A stretch of DNA of 64,000 nt, taken from positions 2,852,001-2,916,000 of the forward strand of contig NC_088786.1 in the NCBI RefSeq assembly GCF_949628265.1, written 5' to 3'. Positions 25,501 through 37,513 of this stretch are shown here, piece by piece. The notes beneath the pieces are model-generated. The model was given only the letters and a program-made list of their open reading frames with translations, had not been told where the DNA came from and did not search any database. The stretch is from Cloeon dipterum. Taxonomy: Eukaryota > Arthropoda > Insecta > Ephemeroptera > Baetidae. How positions within the stretch are numbered: position 1 is the first letter of the stretch; each line of letters opens with the position of its first letter. The position numbers and the translations under genes were made by a program.

Positions 25501-25705
25501 GCAGAGGCCCGGCCTGGCCGTGGCCGCCGTCGTGGCCGCCTGCCTGCTGCTCGTCGTGCTGCACACGCTCGTCTGGCTGTTTTACCTGCTGCGCCGCAAG
25601 GTCGCCGTCTCGCTCGTCCCGTCGGCGCACCGCGGTGCCGAGTACGCGGTGCAGCCAAACCTCGAGGCGCCCACCACGATGCGCGAGAACATCCAGCTCT
25701 GCTAA
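22511..25705 (+). CDS. Rolling-stone-like multi-pass membrane protein, array member B
   Basis: Exons 22511-22639, 23785-24043, 24103-24210 and 25284-25705 join in frame (phases 0,1,1) to 305 residues. The N-terminal tail has HDKPDRFSKSQ|W, very like HDKPQEFVISQ|W of member C. Seen next: LYLFYKWLIAAYLF membrane segment, short loop with MFQWPENAIYRLKW, YVTNWSSVILLAQ, SYWLLNNLGN, VTILYWTTVY, the family core NSVVVVVDLVLAGHPVRLLH, GGTSRDSQ and IYPLLNWQRP, then a long Ala/Val/Leu segment and a hydrophilic tail ending in IQLC. The last exon is GC-rich, unlike its surroundings. Candidate active-site-like residues: Thr in YVTNW, His in VHNHLVNS. It lacks the extra intron of A. An internal ATG at 22544 is an alternative start. 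Intron 3 carries a large foldback repeat. Confidence 0.9.
24340..25020. repeat. Nested foldback repeat in intron 3 of member B
   Basis: Related to family B. The segment 24598-24670 (GAACGGTGTACAGTTTTTGC, AGAACCCAAGATTTGGTGG) is answered by its reverse complement at about 24695-24770 (TCATCACCAAATCTTGGG, GAATTGCAAAAACTCC), with a spacer of about 25 bases. Direct copies of the outer parts (AATGCATGGGGTGGAAGGGG and AATGCGTGGGGTGGAAGGGG) lie at about 24540 and 24890, so it looks like two or three head-to-head units. Confidence 0.7.
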
Positions 25706-25903
25706 GCCGCCCCACACTGTGCTGCTCCATTTAGTTAGGAAATGAATCGAAGAAAGAATTTGCGATTTTGTGAGACACTGTTCGATTGCATTTCAACTTA
25801 GACCTTCTCTGCATTGTGTTCATGATTCATGAGTTTGTTGGGTGCTAAAATCGCAAAGAGGTTTATAAATATTTTGGAAGTAATTTTGAGCTGCGAGCTG
25901 AGG

Positions 25904-25909
25904 AATAAA
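25904..25909 (+). terminator. Poly(A) signal of array member B
   Basis: AATAAA about 200 bases after the stop codon. Confidence 0.45.
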
Positions 25910-27299
25910 GTTGATCTTGTTCCTATTCAAAAGCATCCACCAAAGCTATAATAATATTATATGTGATTATTCTCAGAAGAAAAGAGTTTCATGTGATAAA
26001 AAAATCAAGCCCTGTTATGAAGGGCTTTAAAATCTCAAATGTTGTCCTTTTTTCTCAAATGAGCATGATAATCTCTCAGTTTATATGTCGGTGTAATTTA
26101 TTGATTTAATGGAGAGTAGACTGAGCATCCATTTTAGATCTACCACTAGTCCAGATGACCCACGGAGAGAGTGACTAACAACAATTAGGAACTGAAGCAT
26201 TTAAAATACAGCTCTCTATTTCTCATCTGTTTCCATGTTTGCTACAGGATACATTTTGACATGTCATGACGATGAAATTGTTCTGTAAATATGTATAAAT
26301 GTGCATGTGCAAGGGGTAAAAAAGCAATAAAAAATAATATTGTGTCTGGAAATGTCTGGTTTCTTATTACTAGCAAAAACCCTTACTTTCACATCGTTGG
26401 TTTGAAAAATCCACCCCCTATATATCGAAGGATCATGGCATTAACCATTGGTAGTATGATTAAAGGGAACGAAATTCGACGCATTAAAACCAGAATTAAA
26501 TTTCTCGTGGCGAGAAACATTTCAAACGATACCAAAGAACGCACTGTAGTAAATTTAACTCGAAAATTTCATCCCTGGGGACAGGGGTGGGTGTCAGCAC
26601 CCGGCCATGACCTCGAAAAGTCAAATTTTAATATTTACAATCAAATTCGGCTGTACAAAAATCGCCCCATATTCATAGAACAAAAAACGTGTTTTTTAAA
26701 CTTCTTGGATTCGATTTTAAAAGAGAAAACCCGTTTTATCAATTTTTGATTTTTTTTCACGTTTATATGGGCCAAATTTTTGCCATTTTGGATTTTAAAG
26801 ATTTTTTCTACGTAAAAAAGGCAATTTTTGAAAAAAGTAAGGCAATTTTTGATTGACTTACTTCTTGAAGCAAATTGACATCCAAACGCCCATGTTTATT
26901 TGAAACCATTGTACTACATGTGACTCTTTGAATGATTGATTTTAATTGGTAGCTCGTTGAGTGGCTTTTGCTTCCGATGGCGCAGTAACCAGCAGTGAAA
27001 CGTGAGGGGATGCTCGCATGCATGCGTCTTGCTCTCAATTATCGTATTCCCATGGATGGTAAACCAATAAGTCGTCTTCGTACCTGCCAAATAGGTCTCG
27101 GGCGAGAGAGCGAGCGGAGGAGAGCACCGATCAAGAGGTCAATAATATCAAGTCTACCACCTTTGAACCCGATTATTATGAAGACAAATGTCGCGGAGGC
27201 GATGCCAGAACCGAATTAACGCGGTGCTCGCGGAGGGAGGGCTGCTGAGACACGCTCATTTCGCTGGACACTGCCTCTCGAATCGGACTTGTCGCCAGG
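25910..27299. other. Gap between array members B and C
   Basis: No gene recognised. A 152-codon open frame at 26291-26749 is rich in Lys, Ile and Asn as expected of AT-rich DNA and has no domain. The segment 26395-26830 has the feel of a decayed repeat (CCCTGGGGACAGGGGTGGG) but I found no second copy. GC-richer sequence at 27200-27299 immediately precedes member C. Confidence 0.4.
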
Positions 27300-29413
27300 A
27301 TGTTCCCTTCGGTCGGATTCACCCTCAAGAGGGAGTTCAGTGCGCAATTTAGGAGTCTGCAGCACGACAAACCTCAGGAATTTGTCATTAGTCAAGTACG
27401 TGTGTGTGTGTTCTCATATTTTCTTTTCAATTCGGGACAAAATCACTGAATTTTTTATTCAAAATATTACTGAGTTTAAATTCAGTCTTAAATTTCAACA
27501 AAATGAGATTTGGAAGTCCCCTAGCAACGCTTTGAGCATCCCTTTAATTAATTTTATTTTATTTTATTTAATTACTAAAAGTACTAATTCACTATATTTT
27601 CTTTCTTTCAGTCGTTCAATGTCGGAGAAATATAAAACAATGAAGTTGCAAAGAGAATAAATTCCAGTGTCAATGTTACTTAATACTGCAATGACAACAC
27701 AAGCTCTTTATTAATGTTTGTTACATAAATGAGACGGATGAGCAAATAAATTATGAGAAACACAATCGAGGATGTTATCAATTTGCTGCATTAACTCCTC
27801 TTTGTTTTAATTTGAACCGCCTCTTTGATTACAAGACTCTAACTCGCTAATTTTGCAAGAGAAATTATAAAAGGACCAATCACATACGGGATAATTTTGT
27901 ACAACTTTGATACGACCGTTTTCCAGTGGTTCGATTTCAAAATTAAGCCCAATCGAACTGACACAAAATTTAATGTCCTAGGACTGTTAATTTTGGTTTT
28001 GTAAATTAGCTCAGGATTTTTAAATTTTAAAAGTGTGCCTAAGAGATGACTAAAATCCTCCTGGACAACTCGTAAAAAATAAAATTTAAAGACTCAATCA
28101 ACAAGTAAATTATGATTCCCATGGTGTCAATTGCGTTGAGTTTGCTCGATCTCATGCTTTTTGGTCATTATTTGCCTTTCGCAGTGGCAGGGCAAGCGTT
28201 CGAAACACTGCATCTGCTCGTACCTGCTCTACAAATGGTTCGTGGCCGTTTACCTGGTCAGCACATTGCTCATAGAATTGATCGACTTCAAGAACGTAAG
28301 CTCCCCAGAGAGGGTGGCGCGCACCTTGAAGTGGCCCATCCACCTGACCAGTTGGAACACAGCCGTGCTCACGCTGCAGGCCGTCCTCTCTGCCCTTCTC
28401 GCCTCGAAATACCACCTAAGCCTCTCGAGTTTTGCTGGTATGACTAATTCATTGTCGCGCGTGCCTTTTTTGCGAACTGCTTAATATTGCAGCGAGTGGG
28501 GCCGAAATGACGCGTGTGCACAAGGCTTACTGGGTGGCGCACAACATTGCCAACGCTTTGTCGCCGGCCGTGTCGCTTCTGTATTGGACCACGGTCTACA
28601 AATCAGGTATAATACAAAGTCTCACATTTTTAGAGCAAACAGGAATGGAATGGATACGTTGCGACTAAATTTCACTACACTAAAAATGACTCTGCGTTGA
28701 AATTAATTCAGAATGGTCAGCTAATAGAGATATTACGAGAGGAAAAAATTAAACAATTAATCGTTCTCGTACATGTACAGCGGCTGTTTCGGCTCCTTCG
28801 TTAATTTTAATGAATTATGTTTGCGTGTGTATTTCTTTCTATTTCATGTCTTCATTTTATTTGGATTTCAGTTTTGCTGATATTACGTCCTCTTTGTTAG
28901 TGTAGTGTGATGTTTTCTTTTCGAGAAATTCCACATCAAACGAAGCACAAGTTTGCTTGATATCATGCTAATTTTGTATTAAAAACTCTTTGTCAAACAA
29001 CATTTTCAGGGGAACACTCATTCGACTTCCTGAACGTGCACAAGCACCTTCTAAACACGGTGATCGTGTTGGTGGACCTGCTGGTGAACAGCCACCCCGT
29101 GCGCATCCTGCACGTGTACCAGCCGGTGATGCTGGGCGCCTGCTACGGCATCTTCTCGTGGATGTACTACCTGTGCGGCGGCACCAGCAGGGACGACCAA
29201 ACCAAAATCTACCCCGTACTCGATTGGCAAAAGCCCTATGTCGGCCTGCTGACCACTGCCGGTGCGTGTGCCCTGCTCGTCGTCATCCACACCCTGATCT
29301 GGGTGGTCCACCTGGCGAGGAAGCGGCTCGCCAGGGCCGTCTTTCCCTCTGCCTTTGCCGCCAGCGCCGCAGTAGAACTGTGCATGACCAACACGACGGC
29401 CCAAGTTGCCTGA
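27300..29413 (+). CDS. Rolling-stone-like multi-pass membrane protein, array member C
   Basis: Exons 27300-27395, 28185-28437, 28493-28606 and 29010-29413 join in frame (phases 0,1,1) to 288 residues. Tail MFPSVGFTLKREF and HDKPQEFVISQ|W resemble member B, then YLLYKWFVAVYL, a loop with SSPERVARTLKW, HLTSWNTAVLTLQ, AYWVAHNIAN, VSLLYWTTVY, NTVIVLVDLLVNSHPVRILH, GGTSRDDQ, IYPVLDWQKP and a final hydrophobic segment. Candidate catalytic-type residues: Thr in HLTSW, His in VHKHLLNT. As in B the last coding exon is strikingly GC-rich against AT-rich flanks. Closest sister by eye is member B, sharing the N-terminal exon motif and the GGTSRD loop. Confidence 0.9.
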
Positions 29414-29817
29414 CTGAATCCCAGGCGATTAGCGTTTCAATTGGTCTCCAAGGCTCATTTTACACGTCAGCGCGCACAATTGGCCTACGTTTATGTGTGC
29501 TACATGCGATTGATCGATTCCGTTTTGAATACCAATTGATTTGGAGCTCTCCACTTGTCGCAATGTGCAGTATTGAATTCGCACGCGTGAGAGAAAAAGA
29601 TGATTCGAGTATCCATTAATTTATATCATCACGAAACTAACAAATTTGAGATGACTGTGAGACAACACGTTGAAAATATTTTTCAGGTAAATATAATAAT
29701 TAAAAAAACGTAGTGATTTATAAAGACAAGAGAGGCTTTCTTTCTTTTTGTTGTTATAAGAGAGAGCAAATCATTCCTGCTCAGTTATAACTATAGTTTT
29801 TCATAACATTCCTTTAT

Positions 29818-29823
29818 AATAAA
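29818..29823 (+). terminator. Possible poly(A) signal of array member C
   Basis: AATAAA about 405 bases after the stop. A second one, in CATAAATAAAGC, lies about 70 bases further. Either could be used. Confidence 0.3.
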
Positions 29824-31136
29824 TTTGCGATTTATTCTGTTTACTGCCAAACTTGTTTTAAATGAAGCTTTGTACTGATCTTGAGCAACATAAATAAAGC
29901 AAAATTACAACTGACTCGCCAGTTTTTTGTCCAAGCAGCTAGTTCAGTGCGAAAGTTCAAAATTGCTTACACCTGGACACATTTTGTGTAGCCAAATTTT
30001 CACAAGAAGTGTCTCAAACTGTACTAACTACCGCTAACTACAAATTTATACACAATCGGTAAAAACACGGAAAAAAGAGAAATCCCGCAAAATGCGCGAT
30101 AATTTCGTTGTCTTATAAAAACGGTTTCTTGGGCTTTTTAATTTTACAAAATCACCCGAAAAACCATACAGCTCAACAGGGATAGTCAAGAAAAGGCGAA
30201 CGGTGTGTAGTTTTTGCATTTTTGACCCTAAGAACCCAAGATTTCATGCTCACAACATTTGAAAAAAATTGGAAATTTTGTATTTTTTAAATTATAATCA
30301 AATATCTTGAAAACGAAGCCTGAATTTTAACACAAGTTCAAACATACCCTGAGACAATTTATGAGGGGCTTTTTGAGATTTTTAAAGCATGGTGCTGGTT
30401 TAATGCCCATGTTGATCTTTGACCTTGATCGAGGACTCCAAATATGGTGTTCATTCGATCGGGCCTGACGAGAGGAGTTCAACGAACACCTTAACTTTCA
30501 AAATGAGTTATTCCATTCCCTAAATTCCCCAAAATGTTTTTTCTCTTCGAGTTAAGACTAATCAATGGTGTGAATTTCGTCAGATTATCCTGACACTTCC
30601 AAAACTATCCTGCGACAATTTTAATGATTTCCGCTCCTTTTTTTTTGGATATGCATCAATTTTACCAAACAACAAAATGTTCCAAAAAGTTACTATCAAT
30701 CAATCAGCGGGAATGTCGATGTCGAGTCCCAAATCTTTAGTTATGTACTTTCCTTACGATTTACAAGGGGATTTAAGCTGCAACGCAAGAAGCATACAAA
30801 AATGGAAGCAGGAAGTGAGTGTTGCGTGCTATTTATTGACTGTTGCGATTTGTTGATTTTTGCGTGCGACACGGAGGTTGCAAGTTCAGCTGGCGTTGTG
30901 GTCATGGCCAGCTATTTGCGCGAAATTTGGCACCTGATGCACTTGCCGGGCTCTCTTTCAGTTGGATCTATTTAGACACTGGGCCGCCACAGCTTTTAGT
31001 ACTCTCGCACTCGCCGCACAGCGGCAACGAGTCCGCCTCGTGCTCTGCACCGCACCGCAGCGCTTTGATTTTGTTTTGACTGCTTTTATTTGCGAGAGGG
31101 AAGAGTCGCTGCGTGGGCTATGAAAGTTTAGCGGAA
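29824..31136. other. Gap between array members C and D
   Basis: Contains the reverse family A repeat at 30110-30610. A GC-richer stretch (30840-31080) has TTTCAGTTGGATC near 30956, a weak initiator candidate for member D. No gene recognised. Confidence 0.45.
30110..30610 (-). repeat. Dispersed repeat family A, reverse copy
   Basis: About 500 bases, reverse complement of the order seen at 6340-6860 and 46850-47400. Blocks: ACAGCTCAACAGGGATAGTC, AACGGTGTGTAGTTTTTGC, AAGAACCCAAGATTTC, TTCATTCGATCGGGCCTGAC, GAGGAGTTCAACG and TCGTCAGATTATCCTGACA at the outer end. Confidence 0.7.
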
Positions 31137-34100
31137 ATGCTGCTGCTCGCCTACAGGACTTTGAAGAAGGAGTGCTGCAAGGAGTACAGGAGCTTGAGCT
31201 CAACGAACCCGGCCCTTTTTGAAAAGAGTGAAGTGAGTAACATCTTTATTAAATTTATTAAATTTATGTGCACACTTTTGGCTATTTTTGTCAGTGTCAT
31301 AGACAGGATTTCCTCTACGTCTTAAAAGTAAAAAAAAATCAATCTGCAATAATTCAATTAAAAAATTTACTACGCTTACATATTTATTAAATTTAATTTT
31401 TATCAGAGGTCAAGACCAGGCTCAGCTTATAGGTCACTGGCTCTTCCGGAATTCATCAAAAACATGCTTGTTTTACGTTTTGCTTATTTATATCTTATTC
31501 CCACTTGCTCCAAACCGCTGATGTAACATTGTTTCGTTCTAAATTTAGATTAACTTGCTCGCACTCACTCAGTGCTCGATCTTCCCTTTCAGTGGCAGGC
31601 AGATGACCGCAGGAGAAATTGGTACGTTTGCTACAAATGGCTCGTGTGCATCTACCTTTTGTGGGGCCTGGTGCACGACTGGCTTTTGTACGAGTTCAAC
31701 GATAACAACTGCAAGGACACCAAAACTGCGTGCAGAATAAAGTGGTTCGTCTACTGCACCAGCTGGGCCTATTTGCTGCTCCTTTGTCAAGCGCTGATGT
31801 CTGCGTATTTGATCACCTGGCAGCCGGCCGCGACCAAAAGTAGGTGCGCCGCACGCGTAGGCAACCACGCAGGACAGCCGTGTCCGGCAGGTTGCCACTC
31901 TCCTAGTCACAATGAGATTAATTCACCAGTTGTGTAAGTGTTCGAATCGACCAATAGATGGCACCAGTGGTTTCTTTCGATTTTAATGATTTAAGATTCA
32001 ATCCTGCTGCTGTGCAATCTACTTCAAGAATTATTTCTTTAGACGCGCTGAAAACAAAAATCAGTCCAGCCATTCGGCATAGAAACGTCAGAAAAGATTT
32101 TTTTATTTAAAAACAAAAAATAGTTTGGCCAATTCTACAGCGATTGGCTCAACCGATTTTGGTTTCCAGCACGTCAAAAGAACCCATATTAAGTAAAGAA
32201 AGCACAGCAGCAGGATTGAGTCTAAAATCGCAGCGGAAGTGCCTTAAAATTGAATTTTTAACGAAACTATACGGTAGCGCCATCTGTTGGCGGCTATTAA
32301 GGGCTGGCGCAACTGGTGAACTACGTTCCCTGTGTTTATAATTGACTGGGCTTTCATATTTTGATAGATTGAATTACGTCTCTTGAAAATCATTTTCAAA
32401 ATTCAGGAAAAAACAGATGTTGTTCGCTCTTTATCGAAATATCAGCAGAATTAAAAAAATGATATGCTCATCACTAATATCGACAAACTTTGGGGATTGC
32501 TTAAGTCCCCAGACAAAATTAGCAATTTTGTGGCAAATATTTATTTGGCTAGATTGTTTGAATTTGATGAGGTCTCATCGCCAAAAACTTGCATGAAGGT
32601 TTTCCTCGAGACAGTTACAAATTTACACAAAAGGATATCACCAAAAGCCAATCCCATTTCTAATATTGCAGAGAGTGAGTTTTCGACATTCCATAGATTC
32701 TACTGGATCATTAACAACATGGCCTACGCGCTTTCTCTAAGCGTATCTCTCGTCTACTGGACATTAGTTTATTCGCCAGGTAAGAATACAAAGTAAATAA
32801 CTATTTCTCTGTCTGACAGTTTGTTTACTTATCAACGTGATCAAATTTATATTACATAAATGTCGACGCAGAGCAAAAGAAGGAAATTGCCAATCAGAAC
32901 AGCATCTGTCACTGCAAGGTCGTTCGCTGGCAAATGTGCAGCAGCCTGTTGTTGTTTTCACATAATAACAATTGCGCTTATGTTATTTGTGTAACACGCC
33001 ACTTTGTCCACTCGTAAGAGCAGATGGACTGCGCGCGGCGTCTTTCATAATCCAATATCCTGCTCGTATAATCTTCACTCTAAGTTCACACGTGTTCTGG
33101 CATCTGGAATATATTTATTTTTTTGCGATCATATTTTAAAGTAAATTGCAATCAATAGTTGCGACAACTTTTTCGATTTTTAAGCCGATTTCTTTGAGAT
33201 GTATAAACAATTATACAAATAAATTACCTCGTTTTGTCATCGCAAAAATAATATAAATTAAAAAATAACGCTAAAAACTATTAAATGGGTGCAATCCATA
33301 TACAACCTGCGAAAAATGCAATTTTACCATTTTAGGACGGGTGGAAAAGGATACATAATAAAAAAACAATGTGTCAACTAAATTTCGGGTTCTAAGAGTC
33401 ACATTTTCGAAAACTGCATACCATTTGACTCTCCTTCACGTCCCATGATACACTGAAGTAGTTTTAGGGTGATAAACACTCAACTCCGTTGCGCAGTAAG
33501 GTGCAAACAATAAAGAAATGTAGAAAATCACGTTTTTTAAAGGCTAAAAAGAGGGTGAAGGGTTGGAACCCTTAGATGCTTTGGATATTTAGGGGAGGTT
33601 GAGACAAGCGTCTAGCAGTGTGCGGTTTTTAAAATTCGCTGTGTTTTCAATAATTTTTGAATGTCCCAAATATCGCAAATTTTCAATTTTTATTTTTTAA
33701 CTGATAATTTTTTGGGGATTCCTCAAATTTCTCGAGTTTTAATATTTTGAAGCCCGTGAAGCCCTATTTTCTGGCAAATAGGGCTATTTTCTGGCAAATA
33801 GGGACAAGATTAAGCAGAATTGCTGGACCCCAGGCTAGAAATTTATTCCGGCTCTAATGCACCTTTGAGATGAAAAATTTTTTTCCTTTTTTCAAAATTC
33901 CAGAAGTAATGGTTTTGGACTTCAGCAACATCAAGGGCCACGTGACAAACAGCTTGCTGGTACTGGTGGACCTGATGGTGATGGCGCAGCCAGTGCGGCT
34001 GCTGCACGCCTACCTGCCGATGACGGTCGGCCTGCTGTTCGCCTTCTTCTCTGCGGTGTTCTACTTGTTCGGCGGCACCAACAGACTTCTCGAAGAAGCC

Positions 34101-34286
34101 ATTTATCCCGTTTATTACTGGAAATACCCGCTCAAGGCAGCATACGTCGGATCCTGCTGCGAAATCGGCATTTTGCTAATGCACATTCTCGTGTGGCTCG
34201 TCTTCTTGCTGCGTAGCAAGCTGGCCCAATTAGTGAAGAATTCGAATAGTCAAAGTGAAGATGAATCTGGTGTCGACATAGTCTAG
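31137..34286 (+). CDS. Rolling-stone-like multi-pass membrane protein, array member D
   Basis: Exons 31137-31232, 31593-31839, 32672-32779 and 33904-34286 join in frame (phases 0,1,1) to 277 residues. N-terminus MLLLAYRTLKKECC with junction FEKSE|W where the others have SQ|W; then YVCYKWLVCIYLLW, a loop FNDNNCKDTKTACRIKW with two cysteines (shared with member E only), YCTSWAYLLLLCQ, FYWIINNMAY, VSLVYWTLVY, NSLLVLVDLMVMAQPVRLLH, GGTNRLLE, IYPVYYWKYP and a final hydrophobic segment. Candidate residues: Thr in YCTSW, His in NIKGHVTNS. The exon 2 donor (AAAA|GTAGGT) is chosen because it alone restores the phase; it is not a strong site. The tail is acidic and ends GVDIV. Confidence 0.85.
33310..33660 (+). 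repeat. Dispersed repeat family B, copy in intron 3 of member D
   Basis: Shares TTTTACCATTTTAGG, ACTCCGTTGCGCAGT, GGAACCCTTAGATGC and GGGGAGGTTGAGACAAG with 13790-14280 in the same order, with an internal gap. A separate short direct duplication, TATTTTCTGGCAAATAGGG twice, follows at about 33764-33805. Confidence 0.6.
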
Positions 34287-34407
34287 TCTAATTATTGTTA
34301 GAATAATTATTGAATTGTAAAATGAACAGATTGTGATCTAGTGAGAAGAAAATGTATCGATTTAAGTTTGCAAACTTATTCATACAGTTTGTGCAATTGT
34401 GTTTAGA

Positions 34408-34413
34408 AATAAA
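34408..34413 (+). terminator. Poly(A) signal of array member D
   Basis: AATAAA about 120 bases after the stop codon. Confidence 0.5.
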
Positions 34414-37400
34414 AGTAGAGGTACAAAATTGGCGTCATTATACGTGCACGTGATTGTCCAATTTAATTATTTATTTTAGTTTTGAAATCTCCTGTGCAAA
34501 ACAACACGAGTTTGTCTCGGTCGTTCAGGTTTAACCACAGTATTTTCATCTGCAAACCTTTTTAGAAAATCAGTTAACTTTAAAATATCAAATATCAGGG
34601 CATTGAAAGTACAGAAAAAATATTTTTGCTTTTCTCTGAAAATTGGAAGCAATTTCCTCAATTTATGAGAAATTTAGCTCCCTGTTAAAAAATATGTGTT
34701 GTGTTTTTGGACCTGAGGTCAGTGACACGCTTGAGTGGAAAAAGTGAATTGCATAATTTAGTCGGTGTCGGTCTCCATTATGCGCGCCTTTTCTCTGCAG
34801 CAGCGTGTTGCGCAACGCTTTCGCCGTCTGTGGATAGTGGAAAGTTGGCTCCAGAGCCTGCTCTCCGTCTCACTAGAGTAGCAATTTACCTGCTCTTTTC
34901 AAGCCAAATGATTCCTTATCTCGTCTAGCGAGTGCACATCGGGCCACTCTTTCTCTCGCGCACTCGCGCGGCAATATGCACCCGGCCGCGATCACACTTT
35001 GCAGGAATTGCGAGACGTGACTTCTGCAGCAACACACGCGGTGACAATGACAATGCCACTGATTCGGTCTGCTTATTTGAAGCTGAAATGTCATCAGATT
35101 CGTTTTTAACAATCTGCGGCGCTCGTGTGCTTGAAATTAATTTTCTATAGAAAATGTATAAATAGTGGTGGCAGAGTGTTCTTAAAATGTCTCCCGTTCA
35201 GAATTAAATTTTTAAAACTAATTTTTTGTTACAAACTCTGCTCAAATCATAGCCACGGGAAGTAATGAGCAGAGAAAGACCGCTTTTTGACAAAATAAAT
35301 AAAAACATTTTCAGACTTCGCGAATGAAAGTGGCATTAATAGGGCTGTAGATTTTAGACGTAGCGTCGATTTCGACATCGTTACAACCCAATTGACTAGT
35401 TTAGTGTTTAATGGTCAAAATGTAGCATTTTAATTAAAAAATCTTACATTTTTGTCCATTATGTCAAGATATTCGCCTTTTTCTAAGGAAACTGTGACTT
35501 ACAAAAAATACCAGGGCTGGGTATCTCCCGGAGAGTTTCCCAAATTTGCAGTGCAGTGGATTTTTGCGGTATTTACCAGTTTTGTCCGGTTTTTTGCACC
35601 TCATGGTTATATGTATAGTGAATAATATGGTTTTTGTTGACTCACGGGTTTTTGAGCTTTTAGACATTATAGATGTAATTTTTCATGAACATTTTTCATG
35701 AACAAATGCGGGAGCAACTAGCTGCAAAAAAAACTCGCCAAAATAAACGCAAAAAGCCGCCTAATACCTATGCCTAGCCCTGCAAAATACAGGAAAAATC
35801 AAAACAAAAAATTTAAGCTGCTTATATTTTCCGTCTAAACTGAAAAATAGAAACAAATTTAGCGAAGAGTGATTTACTGATCAAAGATAGATTGGAGCCC
35901 GCTAAAATCGGAACTACAAAAAAATTCCAAGTGTAAGGATAACAAAATAGGCACTTTTCCTTTGGTTTTTTAGCAAATTTAGACGGTGTTAGACAGTTTT
36001 AAGAATTAATTGTTCAAGTGGCTTGAAATTGCAAGATTTGTTCCGCAACGATTTAAAGCTCATACAAATTTCACAGCGTTATAATTTTCGACCTTGAATC
36101 ACTTTAGAGTGCACTTTGTGTCCCATCTAAATAATTCAACACGTTGTGTTTATCCGGAATGGAATCACTTTTGCGTTCACTCAACAGCATTGATAAAAAA
36201 TAGTCAATTTTATATATTACGCGGTGTTAGAAGCGACAATGACCTGCTGAACCGCGCGCACCCATAAAACTGACATTGCATTTCCTCCGTCCAACTGCAC
36301 TTCGGTTTGCTATATTTAGAAATCCTCATAGGCTCGTAATGTTTATTTAAGGCGAAATCGGCGCTACCTAGGCGAAACGCTCTTTCACAACATCATCAAC
36401 GATGGATTCTTTTGTTTTTTTAAGTGCGTTCTCCTGTTGCATGCTTGCGAAAGAGCGAAAATATCAATTTGCTGTCATTTCTTAACCACTATGTGTGAGA
36501 TCTGTTATTTTGATGTTGCAATCGTCGTGGTTATTTAATTTTTAGACCCGGAAATATCAGTCGTCCGGTTTCATTTTCTAATTTTTTGTCCTCTTTGTTC
36601 CCCTACAAAAACAAAAACAAAAATAAACTAACAGAAAGTTTCTTCATCTCTAAACCTTAATTACGACAGATTAAAGAGGATTGATAATGCTAAACTTTGG
36701 AATATACTTGCTGCCAATGCATAAAATCGTTTCTTGGGATTCAGTTGAAGCCAAAATTGACCTACATTAAAATTGAGAGCAGTGCCTGCAAAGTTAGCAT
36801 CCTTTTCAAATGGTGGGAGGTCTCCTTACTTTAATTATTATTTTATTTTTTTAACAAAGTTTCCCTTAAAAGTTGCATACGCCGTTTGATATATATCTTG
36901 ACGAGAAGAATCGAAATCTTCCATGAAAATGTGGTCAAGCGCTGTCAATTTTTTAGAGAATGTGAAAATTTTGAATTTTTACAGTAGGAAATAGGCCTCT
37001 TTTTTATTATTTAAAAATTGTAGAACAAATTGTTTATTGATCAGCTGCTTATTGCATCCTACAATTCAAATAATATTCAATTGTCACCCTGTATCAATCC
37101 ACTTTAAATTTGTCATTACCCGGAGTAAGCGTTTCTAATTACTAATCGTAAAAAGTATAATAATTTGATGCATGTTGTTATTATTAAGAGGACAAAAAAG
37201 CTGACAAAACGCGTATTTCATCAAAGTGCTTCGAGCAGCGCTTTCACGCCGCGCGTTGCAAATTACTTTTTCAAAATGATCGAGAAGCCGGTCTGCGGGT
37301 CGATGCTGCGCGCGTCGAATTATTATGCCACTGCGTGAGTGTTGTGGAACACAACACGCTTTCAGGCAACTCTCTCACAAAGAGTTTAGCTTTAACGTCA

Positions 37401-37513
37401 CTCGTGTGGTCGGAGGCGAGCGAGCAGCAGCACCTCGTCTGCGCTCAGGTCGCGGCCAAATCTAACATTGCTGCTTGAGGTGAAAATCAACGAGTCTCGG
37501 TTTGATCTCCAAA
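34414..37513. other. 3.1 kb gap between array members D and E
   Basis: No gene recognised. A GC-richer patch at 34760-35080 has no long open frame with domain features. Sequence at 37240-37500, just upstream of member E, is GC-richer and includes GCGCTCAGGTCGC, a possible start region. Confidence 0.45.

Noticed and set aside
26291-26749. 152-codon open frame between members B and C
   Set aside because: Lys/Asn/Ile-rich translation typical of AT-rich DNA, with no motif; the area looks like a decayed repeat with no second copy found.
32464-32796. 110-codon frame running into exon 3 of array member D, a possible alternative first exon
   Set aside because: It is in frame with exon 3 but would delete the first two membrane segments and the Thr motif, and its own sequence does not look like any family segment. 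Kept as intron.
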